This document shows, in pieces, positions 43,808-54,616 of a stretch of 64,000 bases of DNA. This DNA is from Bacteroidaceae bacterium (GTDB lineage Bacteria; Bacteroidota; Bacteroidia; Bacteroidales; Bacteroidaceae). The notes below the pieces were generated by a model. The model searched no databases, had not been told where the DNA came from, and was given only the letters and a program-made list of their open reading frames with translations. The DNA is taken from positions 1 through 64,000 of the forward strand of contig JAFUKC010000021.1 in the NCBI GenBank assembly GCA_017467885.1. The letters run 5' to 3'. The number at the start of each line of letters is the position of its first letter. Position 1 is the first letter of the stretch. The translations under genes and the position numbers were made by a program.

Positions 43808-45151
43808 ATGAAAAATATATCATTAAACATCGACAAGGTTACAGGTTTTGTAACCAAAGAGCAGATTGCAGCTCTGAAACCACAAATAGAAGCAGCACAA
43901 AAAGCGTTGGAAGAGGGAACTTTGCCCGGTAATGATTTTCTTGGCTGGCTACACCTCCCATCATCAATAACAAAAGAGCATATAGAAGACATCAAGGCTT
44001 GTGCAAACACCCTGCGCGAGAACTGCGAAGTAATTGTTGTTGCCGGTATTGGCGGCAGCTACCTTGGCGCACGTGCAGTCATCGAGGCATTAAGCAACAA
44101 TTTTGCAGCTCTTATGAACGACGGGAAGAATCCTCGTGTAATATTTGCCGGACACAACATAAGCGAAGATTATTTGAGCGAACTGACTTCGTTCCTTAAG
44201 GGGAAGAAATTCGGTGTCATAAACATTTCAAAATCGGGAACCACAACAGAAACTGCACTTGCGTTCCGTTTACTCAAAAAGCAGTGCGAGGAGCAACGCG
44301 GCAAGGAGATGGCAAGCAAGGTTATTGTGGCCATCACCGACGCAGTTAAAGGTGCAGCACGCATCACAGCCGACAAAGAGGGCTATAAGAGTTTCATAAT
44401 TCCCGACAACGTAGGTGGCCGCTTCTCGGTACTCACACCCGTAGGCCTGCTTCCCATAGCCGTTGCCGGCTTCGACATCGATGCACTTGTACAGGGAGCA
44501 CAGCAAATGGAAAAAGAGTGCTCGCCCGCAGTTCCTTTCGAGGAGAACATTGCAGCAATGTATGCAGCAACACGTAACGCCCTGTATGCAAGCGGCAAAA
44601 AGATTGAGATTCTTGTAAACTACCAGCCGAAGCTCCATTTCACCTCGGAGTGGTGGAAACAGCTCTACGGCGAATCGGAAGGAAAAGAGAATAAAGGAAT
44701 CTTCCCCGCATCGGTCGACTTTACTACCGACCTGCACTCAATGGGACAGTGGATACAAGAGGGTGAACGCACAATCTTCGAAACCGTCCTGTCGATAGAG
44801 ACACCCAACAGCTCGCTTACCGTTCCAAGTGACGAAGAGAACCTCGACGGACTCAACTTCCTTGCAGGCAAGCATGTAGACGAAGTAAACAAGATGGCCG
44901 AACTTGGTACACAGCTTGCCCACGTAGACGGCGGTGTACCCAACATGCGCATATCGATTCCCGCTCTTAACGAGTTCTACATAGGAGAACTCATATATTT
45001 CTTCGAGATTGCCTGCGGTATCAGCGGATACGTACTTGGGGTAAATCCTTTTAATCAGCCCGGTGTAGAGGCATACAAGAAAAATATGTTCGCATTACTC
45101 GACAAACCCGGTTACGAGGCCGAGAGCAAAGCCATACGTGCAAGATTATAA
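43808..45151 (+). CDS. pgi: Glucose-6-phosphate isomerase
   Basis: A 447-residue short-type Pgi of glycolysis and gluconeogenesis. The sugar isomerase signature [19 protein letters not shown] is present, with [33 protein letters not shown], and the C-terminal [19 protein letters not shown]. The stop TAA shares its last A with the ATG of the HAD gene, so translation is coupled. Confidence 0.95.
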   Translation: MKNISLNIDKVTGFVTKEQIAALKPQIEAAQKALEEGTLPGNDFLGWLHLPSSITKEHIEDIKACANTLRENCEVIVVAGIGGSYLGARAVIEALSNNFAALMNDGKNPRVIFAGHNISEDYLSELTSFLKGKKFGVINISKSGTTTETALAFRLLKKQCEEQRGKEMASKVIVAITDAVKGAARITADKEGYKSFIIPDNVGGRFSVLTPVGLLPIAVAGFDIDALVQGAQQMEKECSPAVPFEENIAAMYAATRNALYASGKKIEILVNYQPKLHFTSEWWKQLYGESEGKENKGIFPASVDFTTDLHSMGQWIQEGERTIFETVLSIETPNSSLTVPSDEENLDGLNFLAGKHVDEVNKMAELGTQLAHVDGGVPNMRISIPALNEFYIGELIYFFEIACGISGYVLGVNPFNQPGVEAYKKNMFALLDKPGYEAESKAIRARL

Positions 45152-45888
45152 TGAATTATTCTGTAGAAATAGATAAATATTTGCAACTGCAAGGCTTCGA
45201 AGCCTTGCAGTTGCATGCTGTATTGTTCGATATGGACGGTGTCCTGTTCGACTCTATGCCATACCACGCCGAAGCATGGTCGCAGGTGATGAGAAATGCA
45301 GGCTTCAACTTCTCGAAAGAGGATGTGTACATGAACGAAGGACGAACGGGAGCCGACACCATCAATACCGCAAGCATGGCACAGTTCGGAAAACCGGCAA
45401 CAACAGAACTTATAGACAGATTGTGCAGGGAAAAATGCGAAATATTTGCCACATATCCGGCAACGCCACGCATGCCCGGTGCTTTGGAACTTGTTGAGAA
45501 GGTGAAGGCCTGCGGACTCACACCAATGATTGTAACCGGCTCGGGCACCCCGACACTGCTCGACCGCATACAAAGCAACTTCCCCGGATTGTTCGATGAA
45601 AAACATATAGTAACCAGCTTTAACGTAAAGCGCGGGAAACCCTACCCCGACCCCTATCTGCTGGCATTGGAACGTGGAGGATTTACCCAAAGTGAAGCAA
45701 TTGTCATCGAAAATGCCCCCTTGGGTGTTACGGCCGGAGTTGCAGCCGGCATGTTCACCATTGCAGCCAACACAGGCCCACTGAAGGATGAGATACTTTC
45801 CAAAGCCGGAGCAAGCCTTGTATTCCCTTCGATAGAAAAGTTGTGCAACGAATGGGATAATTTATCAGCCTCACTGCAAAAAAGATGA
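45151..45888 (+). CDS. HAD-family sugar-phosphatase/phosphoglucomutase-like protein
   Basis: A 245-residue haloacid dehalogenase superfamily protein of the beta-phosphoglucomutase subgroup: motif I DMDGVLFDSM (Asp nucleophile and acid/base Asp), a helical cap (about 40-100), motif II VTGSG, motif III Lys in KRGKPYPDPYL, and motif IV IENAPLGVTAG. Substrate is unknown; the pgi neighbour suggests a hexose phosphate. The start codon overlaps the pgi stop by one nt, and the end overlaps prmC by four nt. A perfect 34-bp palindrome is embedded in codons 11-22. Confidence 0.9.
   Translation: MNYSVEIDKYLQLQGFEALQLHAVLFDMDGVLFDSMPYHAEAWSQVMRNAGFNFSKEDVYMNEGRTGADTINTASMAQFGKPATTELIDRLCREKCEIFATYPATPRMPGALELVEKVKACGLTPMIVTGSGTPTLLDRIQSNFPGLFDEKHIVTSFNVKRGKPYPDPYLLALERGGFTQSEAIVIENAPLGVTAGVAAGMFTIAANTGPLKDEILSKAGASLVFPSIEKLCNEWDNLSASLQKR
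45182..45215 (+). repeat. Perfect 34-bp palindrome inside the HAD coding region
   Basis: The 17-nt arms (45182-45198 and 45199-45215) are exact reverse complements meeting at TTCGAA. The mRNA would form a very stable hairpin 31 nt after the start codon. The encoded residues (LQLQGFEALQLHA) fit the normal N-terminal extension of the protein. Confidence 0.85.
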
Positions 45889-46739
45889 GGGAACTAACAG
45901 CAAAAATAGAGAAGGAACTGCACAATTACTACTCCCCGGGTGAAGTTGCAGCACTGACACGCACACTTGCAACCGAACTGTTACACATAAAGGAGAGTAC
46001 ATTCTTCTTGAAAGACCCGGTAACATTGAACCATGCTGAAACATCTTTGCTCGACAACGCACTCACGCGACTGAAACAGCAACAGCCTATTCAGCACATT
46101 CTTGGATACGAGAATTTCTGCGGGCTGAAATTCTCTGTAAACAGTTCGGTACTAATTCCACGCCCCGAGACACAGGAACTTGTTGCGTGGATTACAAGCG
46201 AATCAACAGGAAAGGAACATATTCTTGACATTGGCACCGGTAGCGGTTGCATAGCTATTTCACTTGCACACAAACTGCCGACAAGCCAAGTTGAGGCATG
46301 GGATATATCGGACGAGGCTTTGGTTGTTGCAGAAGCCAACAATAAAGCCAACCGTACAAATGTAAAATTTGTGAATCGCGATATATTCCATGCAACCACA
46401 TCCGACAAACATTTCAATATAATCGTAAGCAACCCGCCATACATAAAGGAGAAGGAGAGAAGTACGATGCACAGAAATGTTCTCGATTACGAACCGCATA
46501 CCGCACTGTTTGTCCCCGACAACGATCCTCTTGTTTTCTACCGTACAATAGCCCATAAAGCCCTTGAAATGCTTTCGCCCGGCGGCCTGCTCTATTTCGA
46601 AATAAACAGAGAGCATGGAAACGAAACCATACAGATGCTTAAGGAAACGGGGTATACCGACATCGAGTTGCGCAAGGATTTTGCCGAAAACGACAGGATG
46701 ATAAGGGCTCGCCTGCAATTTCCCCGGGGGCTACGCTAA
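45885..46739 (+). CDS. prmC: Peptide chain release factor N5-glutamine methyltransferase
   Basis: PrmC methylates the Gln of the GGQ motif in release factors RF1 and RF2. The 284-residue protein has an N-terminal helical domain, then ILGYENFCGLKFSVN and LIPRPETQELV, the SAM-binding DIGTGSGCIAISLA, and the catalytic IVSNPPYIKEKE. It ends the UXS-lysS-gpsA-pgi-HAD-prmC unit and overlaps the HAD gene by four nt. Confidence 0.94.
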   Translation: MRELTAKIEKELHNYYSPGEVAALTRTLATELLHIKESTFFLKDPVTLNHAETSLLDNALTRLKQQQPIQHILGYENFCGLKFSVNSSVLIPRPETQELVAWITSESTGKEHILDIGTGSGCIAISLAHKLPTSQVEAWDISDEALVVAEANNKANRTNVKFVNRDIFHATTSDKHFNIIVSNPPYIKEKERSTMHRNVLDYEPHTALFVPDNDPLVFYRTIAHKALEMLSPGGLLYFEINREHGNETIQMLKETGYTDIELRKDFAENDRMIRARLQFPRGLR

Positions 46740-47031
46740 GATTTAACGGATAGAACTACCTAAAATCTTATATAATATACTTCTCGGTATCATTATCGGT
46801 TCATCTTTCTATCAAGCAATTCTTTTTTATGTTCTTTGGCACTCGCCTACGGTGCCGGATGTTTTTTATAATTACCATTGCTAACCAATAGCAAAAGTAA
46901 TTTTAAAATCCTCGGCACTGTCTGAAGCACAATGAGCCACCGAGAAATTAATGGAAAGAACCACCCTGTCACATCGGAAGATACAAGTTTCATATCATCC
47001 CCCGAACTTTGCAGGCGAGCTAAAAATCGCG
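46740..47031. other. 292-nt spacer between prmC and the SGNH gene
   Basis: Converging genes; no gene here. It contains a small A/T hairpin just after prmC (46737-46744 with 46763-46770) and a stronger terminator-like hairpin at 46838-46867. Confidence 0.55.
46838..46867 (+). terminator. Probable terminator downstream of prmC
   Basis: GGCAC (46838-46842) pairs with GTGCC (46852-46856), followed by GGATGTTTTTTAT. The loop begins TCGC, so the left side reads GCACTCGC, like the left flank of the dispersed hairpin elements, but the right flank GCTCGTTTG is absent. Confidence 0.45.
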
Positions 47032-47943
47032 CTAAAAAACGATATACTTTTTCATTATATCGGCAAGAAAACGCAACCCCTTTTCGTTAAGGTGAATATT
47101 ATCCCGGTACATATCGGCAAGCAACCCCTCATCGAGTAATTTTATAAGGAACACACCATTATCGTTGCACCAACCGATTATATCGTTACCCATTTCATTG
47201 TAGTACCCCTCCTCGAGCTCTTTCTTCTCGGCGTGCAGGCAAACAAAAAGAGGAAGGGAAGCAGAATCGGCAATCTCTTTAATCTGTGCAAAACCGGTAT
47301 TGAACGTTTTACCCGCTTTAACAATGTAATCTCGGTCGGCAATCTGTTGGTCGGGGTCTTTCGGTGTAACGGCCTTCTTAAATTTCAAACGAGGTATAAG
47401 GTATCTTGCAAAAAGTTCATGCCAAGCCGAAGTATATTGTTTATCGGGATTATGTACAGATTTACCGACAACAGGCGTAAAATCCATATTGTCGGTTGCA
47501 TCGTGGCTGCTAACCAAAAGGAATATTGCTTTTGCATCGAAAAGACCATGATGTTTCAAATAAGCAGCACAGTTATCGGGGCCCCATGAGCCGGCCGAGA
47601 TATTAAGCATCTGTATACCCGTTTCATTTGTATAGATTGTGGTAGCAATATCATCCTGGTCGATTGTAGCCCCACCAAAGAGAACCGAATCGCCCAAGCC
47701 AAGAACTTTCACTTTAGAAGAATCGGGCTCGTCACATCGCTGTGAAAAGGAATTATAATAATATCTGCATCCGAAACGATGTCCCGACTGATTCGGTTGA
47801 ACGATATATTCGTAAATATCGCTACTCTTATACAGCGGCATCTTACCCAACCCCACAAATTGTCGCATAAGAATCTCGGCAATCAATACCGATACAATAA
47901 GAAGTGTAAATAAAGAGAGAGTCACTTTAACGTTCTTTTTCAT
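47032..47943 (-). CDS. Membrane-anchored SGNH hydrolase-like protein
   Basis: A 303-residue protein with one N-terminal hydrophobic helix (about 6-24) and an extracytoplasmic SGNH/GDSL-type domain: block I LGLGDSVLFGG (nucleophile Ser), block II/III region NISAGSWGPDN and LLVSSHDATDN, and block V DNIHLNEKGLRF (Asp and His). Such proteins are esterases or O-acetyl transferases acting on glycans; the substrate is unknown. The ATG at 47943 gives the membrane anchor; the frame stays open to 48150, but that extension is not protein-like. It is a lone minus-strand gene between prmC and recX. Confidence 0.8.
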   Translation of the reverse strand: MKKNVKVTLSLFTLLIVSVLIAEILMRQFVGLGKMPLYKSSDIYEYIVQPNQSGHRFGCRYYYNSFSQRCDEPDSSKVKVLGLGDSVLFGGATIDQDDIATTIYTNETGIQMLNISAGSWGPDNCAAYLKHHGLFDAKAIFLLVSSHDATDNMDFTPVVGKSVHNPDKQYTSAWHELFARYLIPRLKFKKAVTPKDPDQQIADRDYIVKAGKTFNTGFAQIKEIADSASLPLFVCLHAEKKELEEGYYNEMGNDIIGWCNDNGVFLIKLLDEGLLADMYRDNIHLNEKGLRFLADIMKKYIVF

Positions 47944-48421
47944 AGTAGTAACCGTTATTAATTTAGGCCGGGCCACTAAACCTATGAATAAAAACATAAC
48001 AAAAAAGACGTGAAGCCCTACTTCTGTGCTCGCTCCACTTCTTGAGGCTCCTGAGAATTGCCTATCACTGTCGAAACGAGCAATTCCGGGCCCCACGCCG
48101 AATATGAATAACATACACCACACCCATAAGTTCATGGCACACAAATGCATGAACCTACCGGTCGCAGGTTACGTATGTATACAACATACCCTATGGGACG
48201 TCCTTCATTGCTGTGTTTTTGACAGTGATTTTGAAATTTTCTCAGGATTTCAAGAAGTCAAAACATAGCGCATAAGAAACGCCTTTATGTACATACATCG
48301 GACATCTGTTATGCCCGATTATATGTTGCGAATATAGTAATAAAAAGAGATATTATCAAAAACATGTTTCATATTTATCTTTTTGATTGTATCTTTGAAT
48401 AAAACTCGAACATAGAAGGAG
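47944..48421. other. 478-nt hairpin-rich region between the SGNH gene and recX
   Basis: No credible gene. Several short inverted repeats follow each other: GAATTGC near 48052 with GCAATTC near 48080, GTTCATG/CATGAAC (48130-48136, 48148-48154), AACCT/AGGTT (48152-48156, 48166-48170), GTATGT/ACATAC (48173-48178, 48184-48189), and TTGAAAT/ATTTCAA (48231-48237, 48247-48253). The recX promoter lies at the right end. It may be a decayed element or a structured RNA; I cannot decide. Confidence 0.4.
48390..48397 (+). promoter_or_regulatory. -7 box for recX-comF
   Basis: TATCTTTG, 24 nt before the recX ATG, with TTTC at 48367-48370 at the right -33 distance (19 nt). Confidence 0.55.
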
Positions 48422-48895
48422 ATGAAACCATTATCGGAGGCCGAAGCCTTAAATAAAGCGGCAGCATATTGTACATCGTGCGAGCGTTGTATAAGCGAGG
48501 TTAGTGCAAAACTTACAGTTTGGGGAGTTGATTGTGCGACACAACGGCAGATATTGGAGCGGCTGCAAAGTGAAAAGTTCATCGACGAAAGCCGTTACTG
48601 CCGTGCATTTGTCAATGACAAAGTGCGCTTCAACCATTGGGGACGAATAAAGATTCATGCAGCACTTCGCGAAAAGCGTCTGCCACAAAACGAGATATCC
48701 GAAGCCATTGCACAAATAGATGAAGAACTATATATTCAGACACTCGCTGCTGTAATCGCAGCAAAACGAAGAGAACTTAAAGGCGCCGACGACTATGCCA
48801 CAAAGCAAAAGATACTGCGCCATGCGGCAAGCCGCGGATTCGAGCCACAACTAATAATGGATGCAATAAAATTCCCTGCCGATGAAATGGATTAG
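48422..48895 (+). CDS. recX: Regulatory protein RecX
   Basis: RecX binds RecA filaments and modulates recombination and SOS activity. The 157-residue all-helical protein shows the three tandem RecX helical repeats, with KAAAYCTSCERCISEVSAKL, FIDESRYCRAFVNDKVRFNHWG and KIHAALREKRLP as the clearest blocks. It overlaps comF by 14 nt. Confidence 0.9.
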   Translation: MKPLSEAEALNKAAAYCTSCERCISEVSAKLTVWGVDCATQRQILERLQSEKFIDESRYCRAFVNDKVRFNHWGRIKIHAALREKRLPQNEISEAIAQIDEELYIQTLAAVIAAKRRELKGADDYATKQKILRHAASRGFEPQLIMDAIKFPADEMD

Positions 48896-49568
48896 CGACC
48901 TGCTCGACCTTATTTTCCCGCGCCACTGCCTTGTGTGTGGCAATATCCTATCGCCCGAGGAGCACGACCTGTGCCTTAACTGCCGTATGCAAATGCCACG
49001 TATCGAAGAAAGACGGCTTGAGGAGATGCAAAAAATCTTCTACGGAATTGTTCCCATAGAGAAGGTGGCAGCATATATCTACTACCGGAAAGGCTCACCC
49101 TACAACAAACTAATGCACCAACTGAAATATAACAATCGCCCCGAAACCGGTGAAAGGATTGCAAGTGAGGCTGCCACCGCATTAACAAAGAGCGGCATAT
49201 TCGATGGAATAGATATTATAGTTCCATTGCCGCTATCAAAGAAGAAAATGCGCAAACGAGGGTACAATCAAAGTTATCACATAGCAAAAGGAATCTCGCA
49301 AGTAACCGGGATTCCCATTGTCACCGATTGTGTTATCCGAACAATATCAAACGAAACACAGACACACAAACACCGCGAGGAACGTTGGAAAAACACCGAA
49401 GGTATATTCTCCATTAAGAACCACGAAAAGCTACATGACAAACACATTCTGCTTATCGATGATGTGCTCACCACAGGCGCCACCATTGCAAGTTGCGCAA
49501 AAGCAATTCTTGAATGTGGTTGCAGGGTAAGCATATTCACCATAGCCTACTCGAGCAACGATATATGA
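48882..49568 (+). CDS. ComF family phosphoribosyltransferase-like protein
   Basis: A 228-residue protein with an N-terminal zinc finger (HCLVCGN ... CLNC), the ComF segment YNKLMHQLKYNNRPETG, and the type I phosphoribosyltransferase PRPP loop LLIDDVLTTGAT. KKMRKRGYNQSYHIAKGI is the conserved central motif. ComF proteins are required for natural transformation in some bacteria (DNA uptake); no other competence gene is in the window. The gene converges with DUF2027 at only four nt. Confidence 0.9.
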   Translation: MKWISDLLDLIFPRHCLVCGNILSPEEHDLCLNCRMQMPRIEERRLEEMQKIFYGIVPIEKVAAYIYYRKGSPYNKLMHQLKYNNRPETGERIASEAATALTKSGIFDGIDIIVPLPLSKKKMRKRGYNQSYHIAKGISQVTGIPIVTDCVIRTISNETQTHKHREERWKNTEGIFSIKNHEKLHDKHILLIDDVLTTGATIASCAKAILECGCRVSIFTIAYSSNDI

Positions 49569-49572
49569 TTAA

Positions 49573-50661
49573 TTACTTTATTATTACCATCGTTGCACCA
49601 AAACCATATTTTTGGAAAGAGGCATCTTGCGACAGACAACGCGGATATTTACGTTTCAGTTCTTGAGCAATAGCGTTGCGCAATACACCCTCGCCCTTTC
49701 CATGAATAAACACAATCCGTTTCCCTTTCTCCTTCAGATGCTCGTTGAGTGTCTTTCGCACCACCTCCATCTGATAGTTCAGAATATCAAAAGCGTTCAT
49801 GCCGGCGGTTGTCTCCAACAGATTATGCGCATGTAAATCCACCTCCAATATGTCACTGCCTTTTGCCAACTTCGGTTGTGGTGCAGGTTGTTGTACAGCC
49901 GATTCGCCTCTCCTTTTTTCAAGAATCACACGTTGTACCTCGGCCGCATCGGTAAAAATCTCTTTCACCGGTTTGTCGTCGACAATAATATCATATAGCA
50001 AAGCACCCTCATCGAAGAAAGGATTCTCGCGGAAAAGATGCAACTTATAGAACTTAACTGTATCTATACGCCGTTCCACATTCACCGCAGCCTTAAGTGC
50101 ATAGTTTTTGCCCTCTTTGAAAGGAAGCAGCTGCACACAAACATGCTCCATCTCGTTAAGTTCCTCGCGCCCGAATTCCTCGATAAAAAGTTTTGAATTC
50201 GGCTCCAACAGGCCATTGCCACGTACTCGCCAGCTGCGTCCCTCGGCCGAAGAATAGGTGTAATATATCCAATAATTGCTATCGTTTATTATATAGGCTT
50301 CGAAGTGTGAATCAGACAAGGACTTCTCGTCCATAGGCAAATATGCCAACGATACATTAAGGCGCTCGCCCTCGGGACGCTCCATCGGGCGGAACGACAC
50401 AATAGGCTCATTGCCGTTCTCGTCATCGGCAGCCTTCTTGGCAGCGACAGGCTGCACTGTTTTTTTCGGTTCCTCCTTCGGGGCAACGGTACTCTTTTTA
50501 AAATTATATTCGTTGGTATCGATGGCAACACACTCGTGAACGGGCATCGGAATCTCGAAACCATCTTCACCTTCTACAATCACTGTATCTTTTCCACGAA
50601 AGCCGGTAACTACCCCGCCACCTGTTTCGTGTATAAAACGTACTTTATCTCCTATTTTCAT
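49573..50661 (-). CDS. DUF2027-Smr domain protein
   Basis: A 362-residue protein with an N-terminal barrel-like segment (MKIGDKVRFIHETGGGVV), a central DUF2027 region, a charged linker, and a C-terminal Smr domain (about 275-362) with the LEVDLHAHNLLE and FIHGKGEGVLRNAI motifs. Smr domains, as in MutS2, bind and nick branched nucleic acids or cleave mRNA on stalled ribosomes. This combination without a MutS core is characteristic of Bacteroidetes. Its start overlaps the NUDIX stop (ATGA). Confidence 0.88.
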   Translation of the reverse strand: MKIGDKVRFIHETGGGVVTGFRGKDTVIVEGEDGFEIPMPVHECVAIDTNEYNFKKSTVAPKEEPKKTVQPVAAKKAADDENGNEPIVSFRPMERPEGERLNVSLAYLPMDEKSLSDSHFEAYIINDSNYWIYYTYSSAEGRSWRVRGNGLLEPNSKLFIEEFGREELNEMEHVCVQLLPFKEGKNYALKAAVNVERRIDTVKFYKLHLFRENPFFDEGALLYDIIVDDKPVKEIFTDAAEVQRVILEKRRGESAVQQPAPQPKLAKGSDILEVDLHAHNLLETTAGMNAFDILNYQMEVVRKTLNEHLKEKGKRIVFIHGKGEGVLRNAIAQELKRKYPRCLSQDASFQKYGFGATMVIIK

Positions 50662-51164
50662 AATCTGTCCGATATTCTTGAATATTCCTGTTCGAAATTT
50701 GGTGTAAGCACCCCCTTACCTATTGCATCCATCAACTCCTGCCTGCCCCAGAAACGCCCTCCATCGAGTTCGTCACTTGGCGAAACTGCGCCGTCGTAAA
50801 CCGTACTATACACATATACAAACTCCTTTTCGCGTTCGCTTTCGAATATATAGTGCATAATAAAATTTGGTTCAAACTCGGTTATACCAAGTTCCTCGAA
50901 CACCTCGCGACGCAAAGCATCGGCAACCGTTTCGCCATAATCTATGTGCCCTCCCACAGCAGTATCCCACTTTCCGGGTTGTATCTCTTTCCACAAAGGA
51001 CGTAGTTGAAGATATATACGACCTTCACTATCGGTAACATGCAAATGAACAACCGGGTGCAACAACTTGCTGCCCGAGTGACACTCGCCTCTTGTAGCAC
51101 AACCTATAACCAGCCCCGCATCATCTACAATGGGAAACAGTTCGGCATTATTATCCTTTTTCAT
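50658..51164 (-). CDS. NUDIX hydrolase
   Basis: A 168-residue protein with a complete Nudix box: GHIDYGE, then after seven residues REVFEELGI. The surrounding sequence (ELFPIVDDAGLVIGCATRGECH, HPVVHLHV) resembles the YfcD/IDI-like subgroup that hydrolyses nucleotide or isoprenoid diphosphates; the substrate is unknown. The -7 box TATCTTCG (51169-51176) ends five nt before the ATG at 51164, so the mRNA is probably leaderless, which also fixes this start rather than 51197. Confidence 0.9.
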   Translation of the reverse strand: MKKDNNAELFPIVDDAGLVIGCATRGECHSGSKLLHPVVHLHVTDSEGRIYLQLRPLWKEIQPGKWDTAVGGHIDYGETVADALRREVFEELGITEFEPNFIMHYIFESEREKEFVYVYSTVYDGAVSPSDELDGGRFWGRQELMDAIGKGVLTPNFEQEYSRISDRL

Positions 51165-51168
51165 GTTG

Positions 51169-51176
51169 CGAAGATA
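51169..51176 (-). promoter_or_regulatory. -7 box giving a leaderless NUDIX transcript
   Basis: Minus strand TATCTTCG ends five nt before the ATG at 51164, so transcription should begin at or next to the start codon. Confidence 0.5.
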
Positions 51177-51193
51177 CGAAAAAGTGCGCTTAA

Positions 51194-51538
51194 TCACATA
51201 GGCCGGATGTCTAAATCGAACGAGATATGTGTTTTTTCATCATCAACACCCGACTCTTTATGCGGTACCACTTCATTTTCGTTATAATGCAACATTACTT
51301 CGCGAGATAAAGAGAAAGGCAGACGCACCGCCCCATCCATCCATTCTGTAACAGAATCGTTGACAGTCGTATATGAAAAGTTCACCTCGAGAAACAAGGT
51401 GTCGCTGTAGACCCTCCCTTGCGAAACAAGAAACGACGCTTGCGGCCTGTCAGGCACCGCATTACCGGTTACATCATTATCGTCGCCCCGGCAACCGAGA
51501 GACATCAGCAGTAGAATAAGATACAAAAATCGGACCAT
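51194..51538 (-). CDS. Small lipoprotein of unknown function
   Basis: A 114-residue protein with a lipoprotein signal (MVRFLYLILLLMSLGC, Cys16) and a mature part rich in Asp and beta-strand-like segments. I do not recognise the family. It lies between queA (77-nt gap) and the NUDIX gene on the same strand and may be cotranscribed with queA. Confidence 0.7.
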   Translation of the reverse strand: MVRFLYLILLLMSLGCRGDDNDVTGNAVPDRPQASFLVSQGRVYSDTLFLEVNFSYTTVNDSVTEWMDGAVRLPFSLSREVMLHYNENEVVPHKESGVDDEKTHISFDLDIRPM

Positions 51539-51615
51539 TTTTCTTTTATCTGAAAGAAAAACAGCCCGATATGATAAATTGTTCCGAATATCTGTTTTTT
51601 TGCCCCGTTGTATTA

Positions 51616-52827
51616 TCAGGGAATAAGCAAAGAGCTGTCGCCATAGCTCAAGAAACGAAAATCATGCGATAGTGCATAATCGTAAATTGATTTCCAATCA
51701 CCGTTTACAAAAGCCGACACAAGCAGCAACAAAGTACTTTTAGGCTGATGAAAATTTGTTACAATGGCATTCACGATACGATATTTGTATCCCGGAGCAA
51801 TCATTATCTGCGTGTGAGCATGCAGAGAGCTCTCGCCACGCTCCTCTAAATAATCGACAAGCGCCTGCAAAGCCTCAACAGCCGGAAGTGTATGTTCACG
51901 CTCATACGGTTGCCACTGACTCACATGCAGAGTGTCGATAGAGTGTGATGGGTTGTCGTGCAACCACTCACCAATGAAATAAAGGCTCTCGAGAGTACGT
52001 ACCGAGGTTGTACCCACAGCCACAGCCTTTCCACCGGCCGATATTAAACGTTTCAACAATTCCACACCAACCTCGATATACTCTTCGTGCATCTCGTGCC
52101 CGCCAATGGCATCACTCTTCACTGGCTTAAAGGTACCTGCACCAACATGCAGTGTCACCTCGGCAAGCTGTACCCCGTTTGCCGCAAGCGCCTGCATCAC
52201 CTCGGGAGTAAAATGTAACCCCGCAGTGGGAGCAGCCACCGAACCTTTTATTTTAGAATACACCGTCTGATAGGTTTTCTTGTCACTCTCCTCTGTTTTA
52301 CGATTGAGATAAGGAGGTATAGGCAATTCCCCTGCGACCTCCAACAGTTCGGCAAACGAACAACCGCCATTCCACACGAAACGTACCGAATTTACCGCCC
52401 CCGATGCAATACGTTCGGCCGACAAAACCACATCCTCGCCATTCACCGTAAGATGTTGGGTAAGCACACCACCCTTCCAACGCGACGAATTACCAACCAG
52501 ACAATTCCACACACACTCACCCGTCTGTTGGAAAATAAGCTGATAATCGTTAGGATGTTCGGGTTCGAGGCAGAAGACCTCGATCTGTGCACCCGTATCT
52601 TTCTTGAAACGCAAACGAGCCTGTATCACCTTTGTATTATTAAACACCATAAGTGAGCCCGGCTGAACATGGGCAGGCAGATTGGCAAATATATCCTCGG
52701 CCACAGTTCCTTTCTTATAAAGCAACAGCTTAGAGCTATCGCGCTTCTGAAGCGGATATTTGGCAATCCTGTCATCGGGCAAAGGATAATCATATTCAGC
52801 TATCTCTATGTTTTTTGTATCAGACAT
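51616..52827 (-). CDS. queA: S-adenosylmethionine:tRNA ribosyltransferase-isomerase
   Basis: QueA adds the epoxycyclopentanediol ring from SAM to preQ1-tRNA in queuosine synthesis. The 403-residue protein has the start YDYPLPDDRIAKYP, LMVFNNTKVIQARL, the GELPIPPYLNR motif, YQTVYSKIKGSVAAPTAGLHFT, and VTNFHQPKSTLLLLVSAF. ATGs at 52830 and 52827 are adjacent; the frame opens further only to a TTG. The -7 box at 52853-52860 supports these starts. Confidence 0.94.
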   Translation of the reverse strand: MSDTKNIEIAEYDYPLPDDRIAKYPLQKRDSSKLLLYKKGTVAEDIFANLPAHVQPGSLMVFNNTKVIQARLRFKKDTGAQIEVFCLEPEHPNDYQLIFQQTGECVWNCLVGNSSRWKGGVLTQHLTVNGEDVVLSAERIASGAVNSVRFVWNGGCSFAELLEVAGELPIPPYLNRKTEESDKKTYQTVYSKIKGSVAAPTAGLHFTPEVMQALAANGVQLAEVTLHVGAGTFKPVKSDAIGGHEMHEEYIEVGVELLKRLISAGGKAVAVGTTSVRTLESLYFIGEWLHDNPSHSIDTLHVSQWQPYEREHTLPAVEALQALVDYLEERGESSLHAHTQIMIAPGYKYRIVNAIVTNFHQPKSTLLLLVSAFVNGDWKSIYDYALSHDFRFLSYGDSSLLIP

Positions 52828-52852
52828 CATAACAACTATACACAATTTTCTG

Positions 52853-52860
52853 CGAAGATA
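52853..52860 (-). promoter_or_regulatory. -7 box for queA
   Basis: Minus strand TATCTTCG, 23-26 nt before the queA ATGs. Confidence 0.5.
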
Positions 52861-52900
52861 CCTATTCCCGCCAAATTACGCAAAAGAAATGCAAGGCGTA

Positions 52901-52942
52901 TAACAAAATAGGGCCACTTAATCAAGTGGCCCTATTTTGTTA
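52901..52942. terminator. Terminator of groESL
   Basis: A perfect 19-bp stem (52901-52919 with 52924-52942) with a 4-nt loop and A4/T4 tracts, 14 nt after the groEL stop. Confidence 0.85.
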
Positions 52943-52956
52943 TGATATATGATTTT

Positions 52957-54600
<1,644 letters not shown>

Positions 54601-54616
54601 TTATAAATTCTGATTA

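Noticed and set aside
47944..48150. N-terminal extension of the SGNH protein
   Set aside because: The frame is open but encodes no conserved sequence, and the ATG at 47943 gives a standard membrane anchor.
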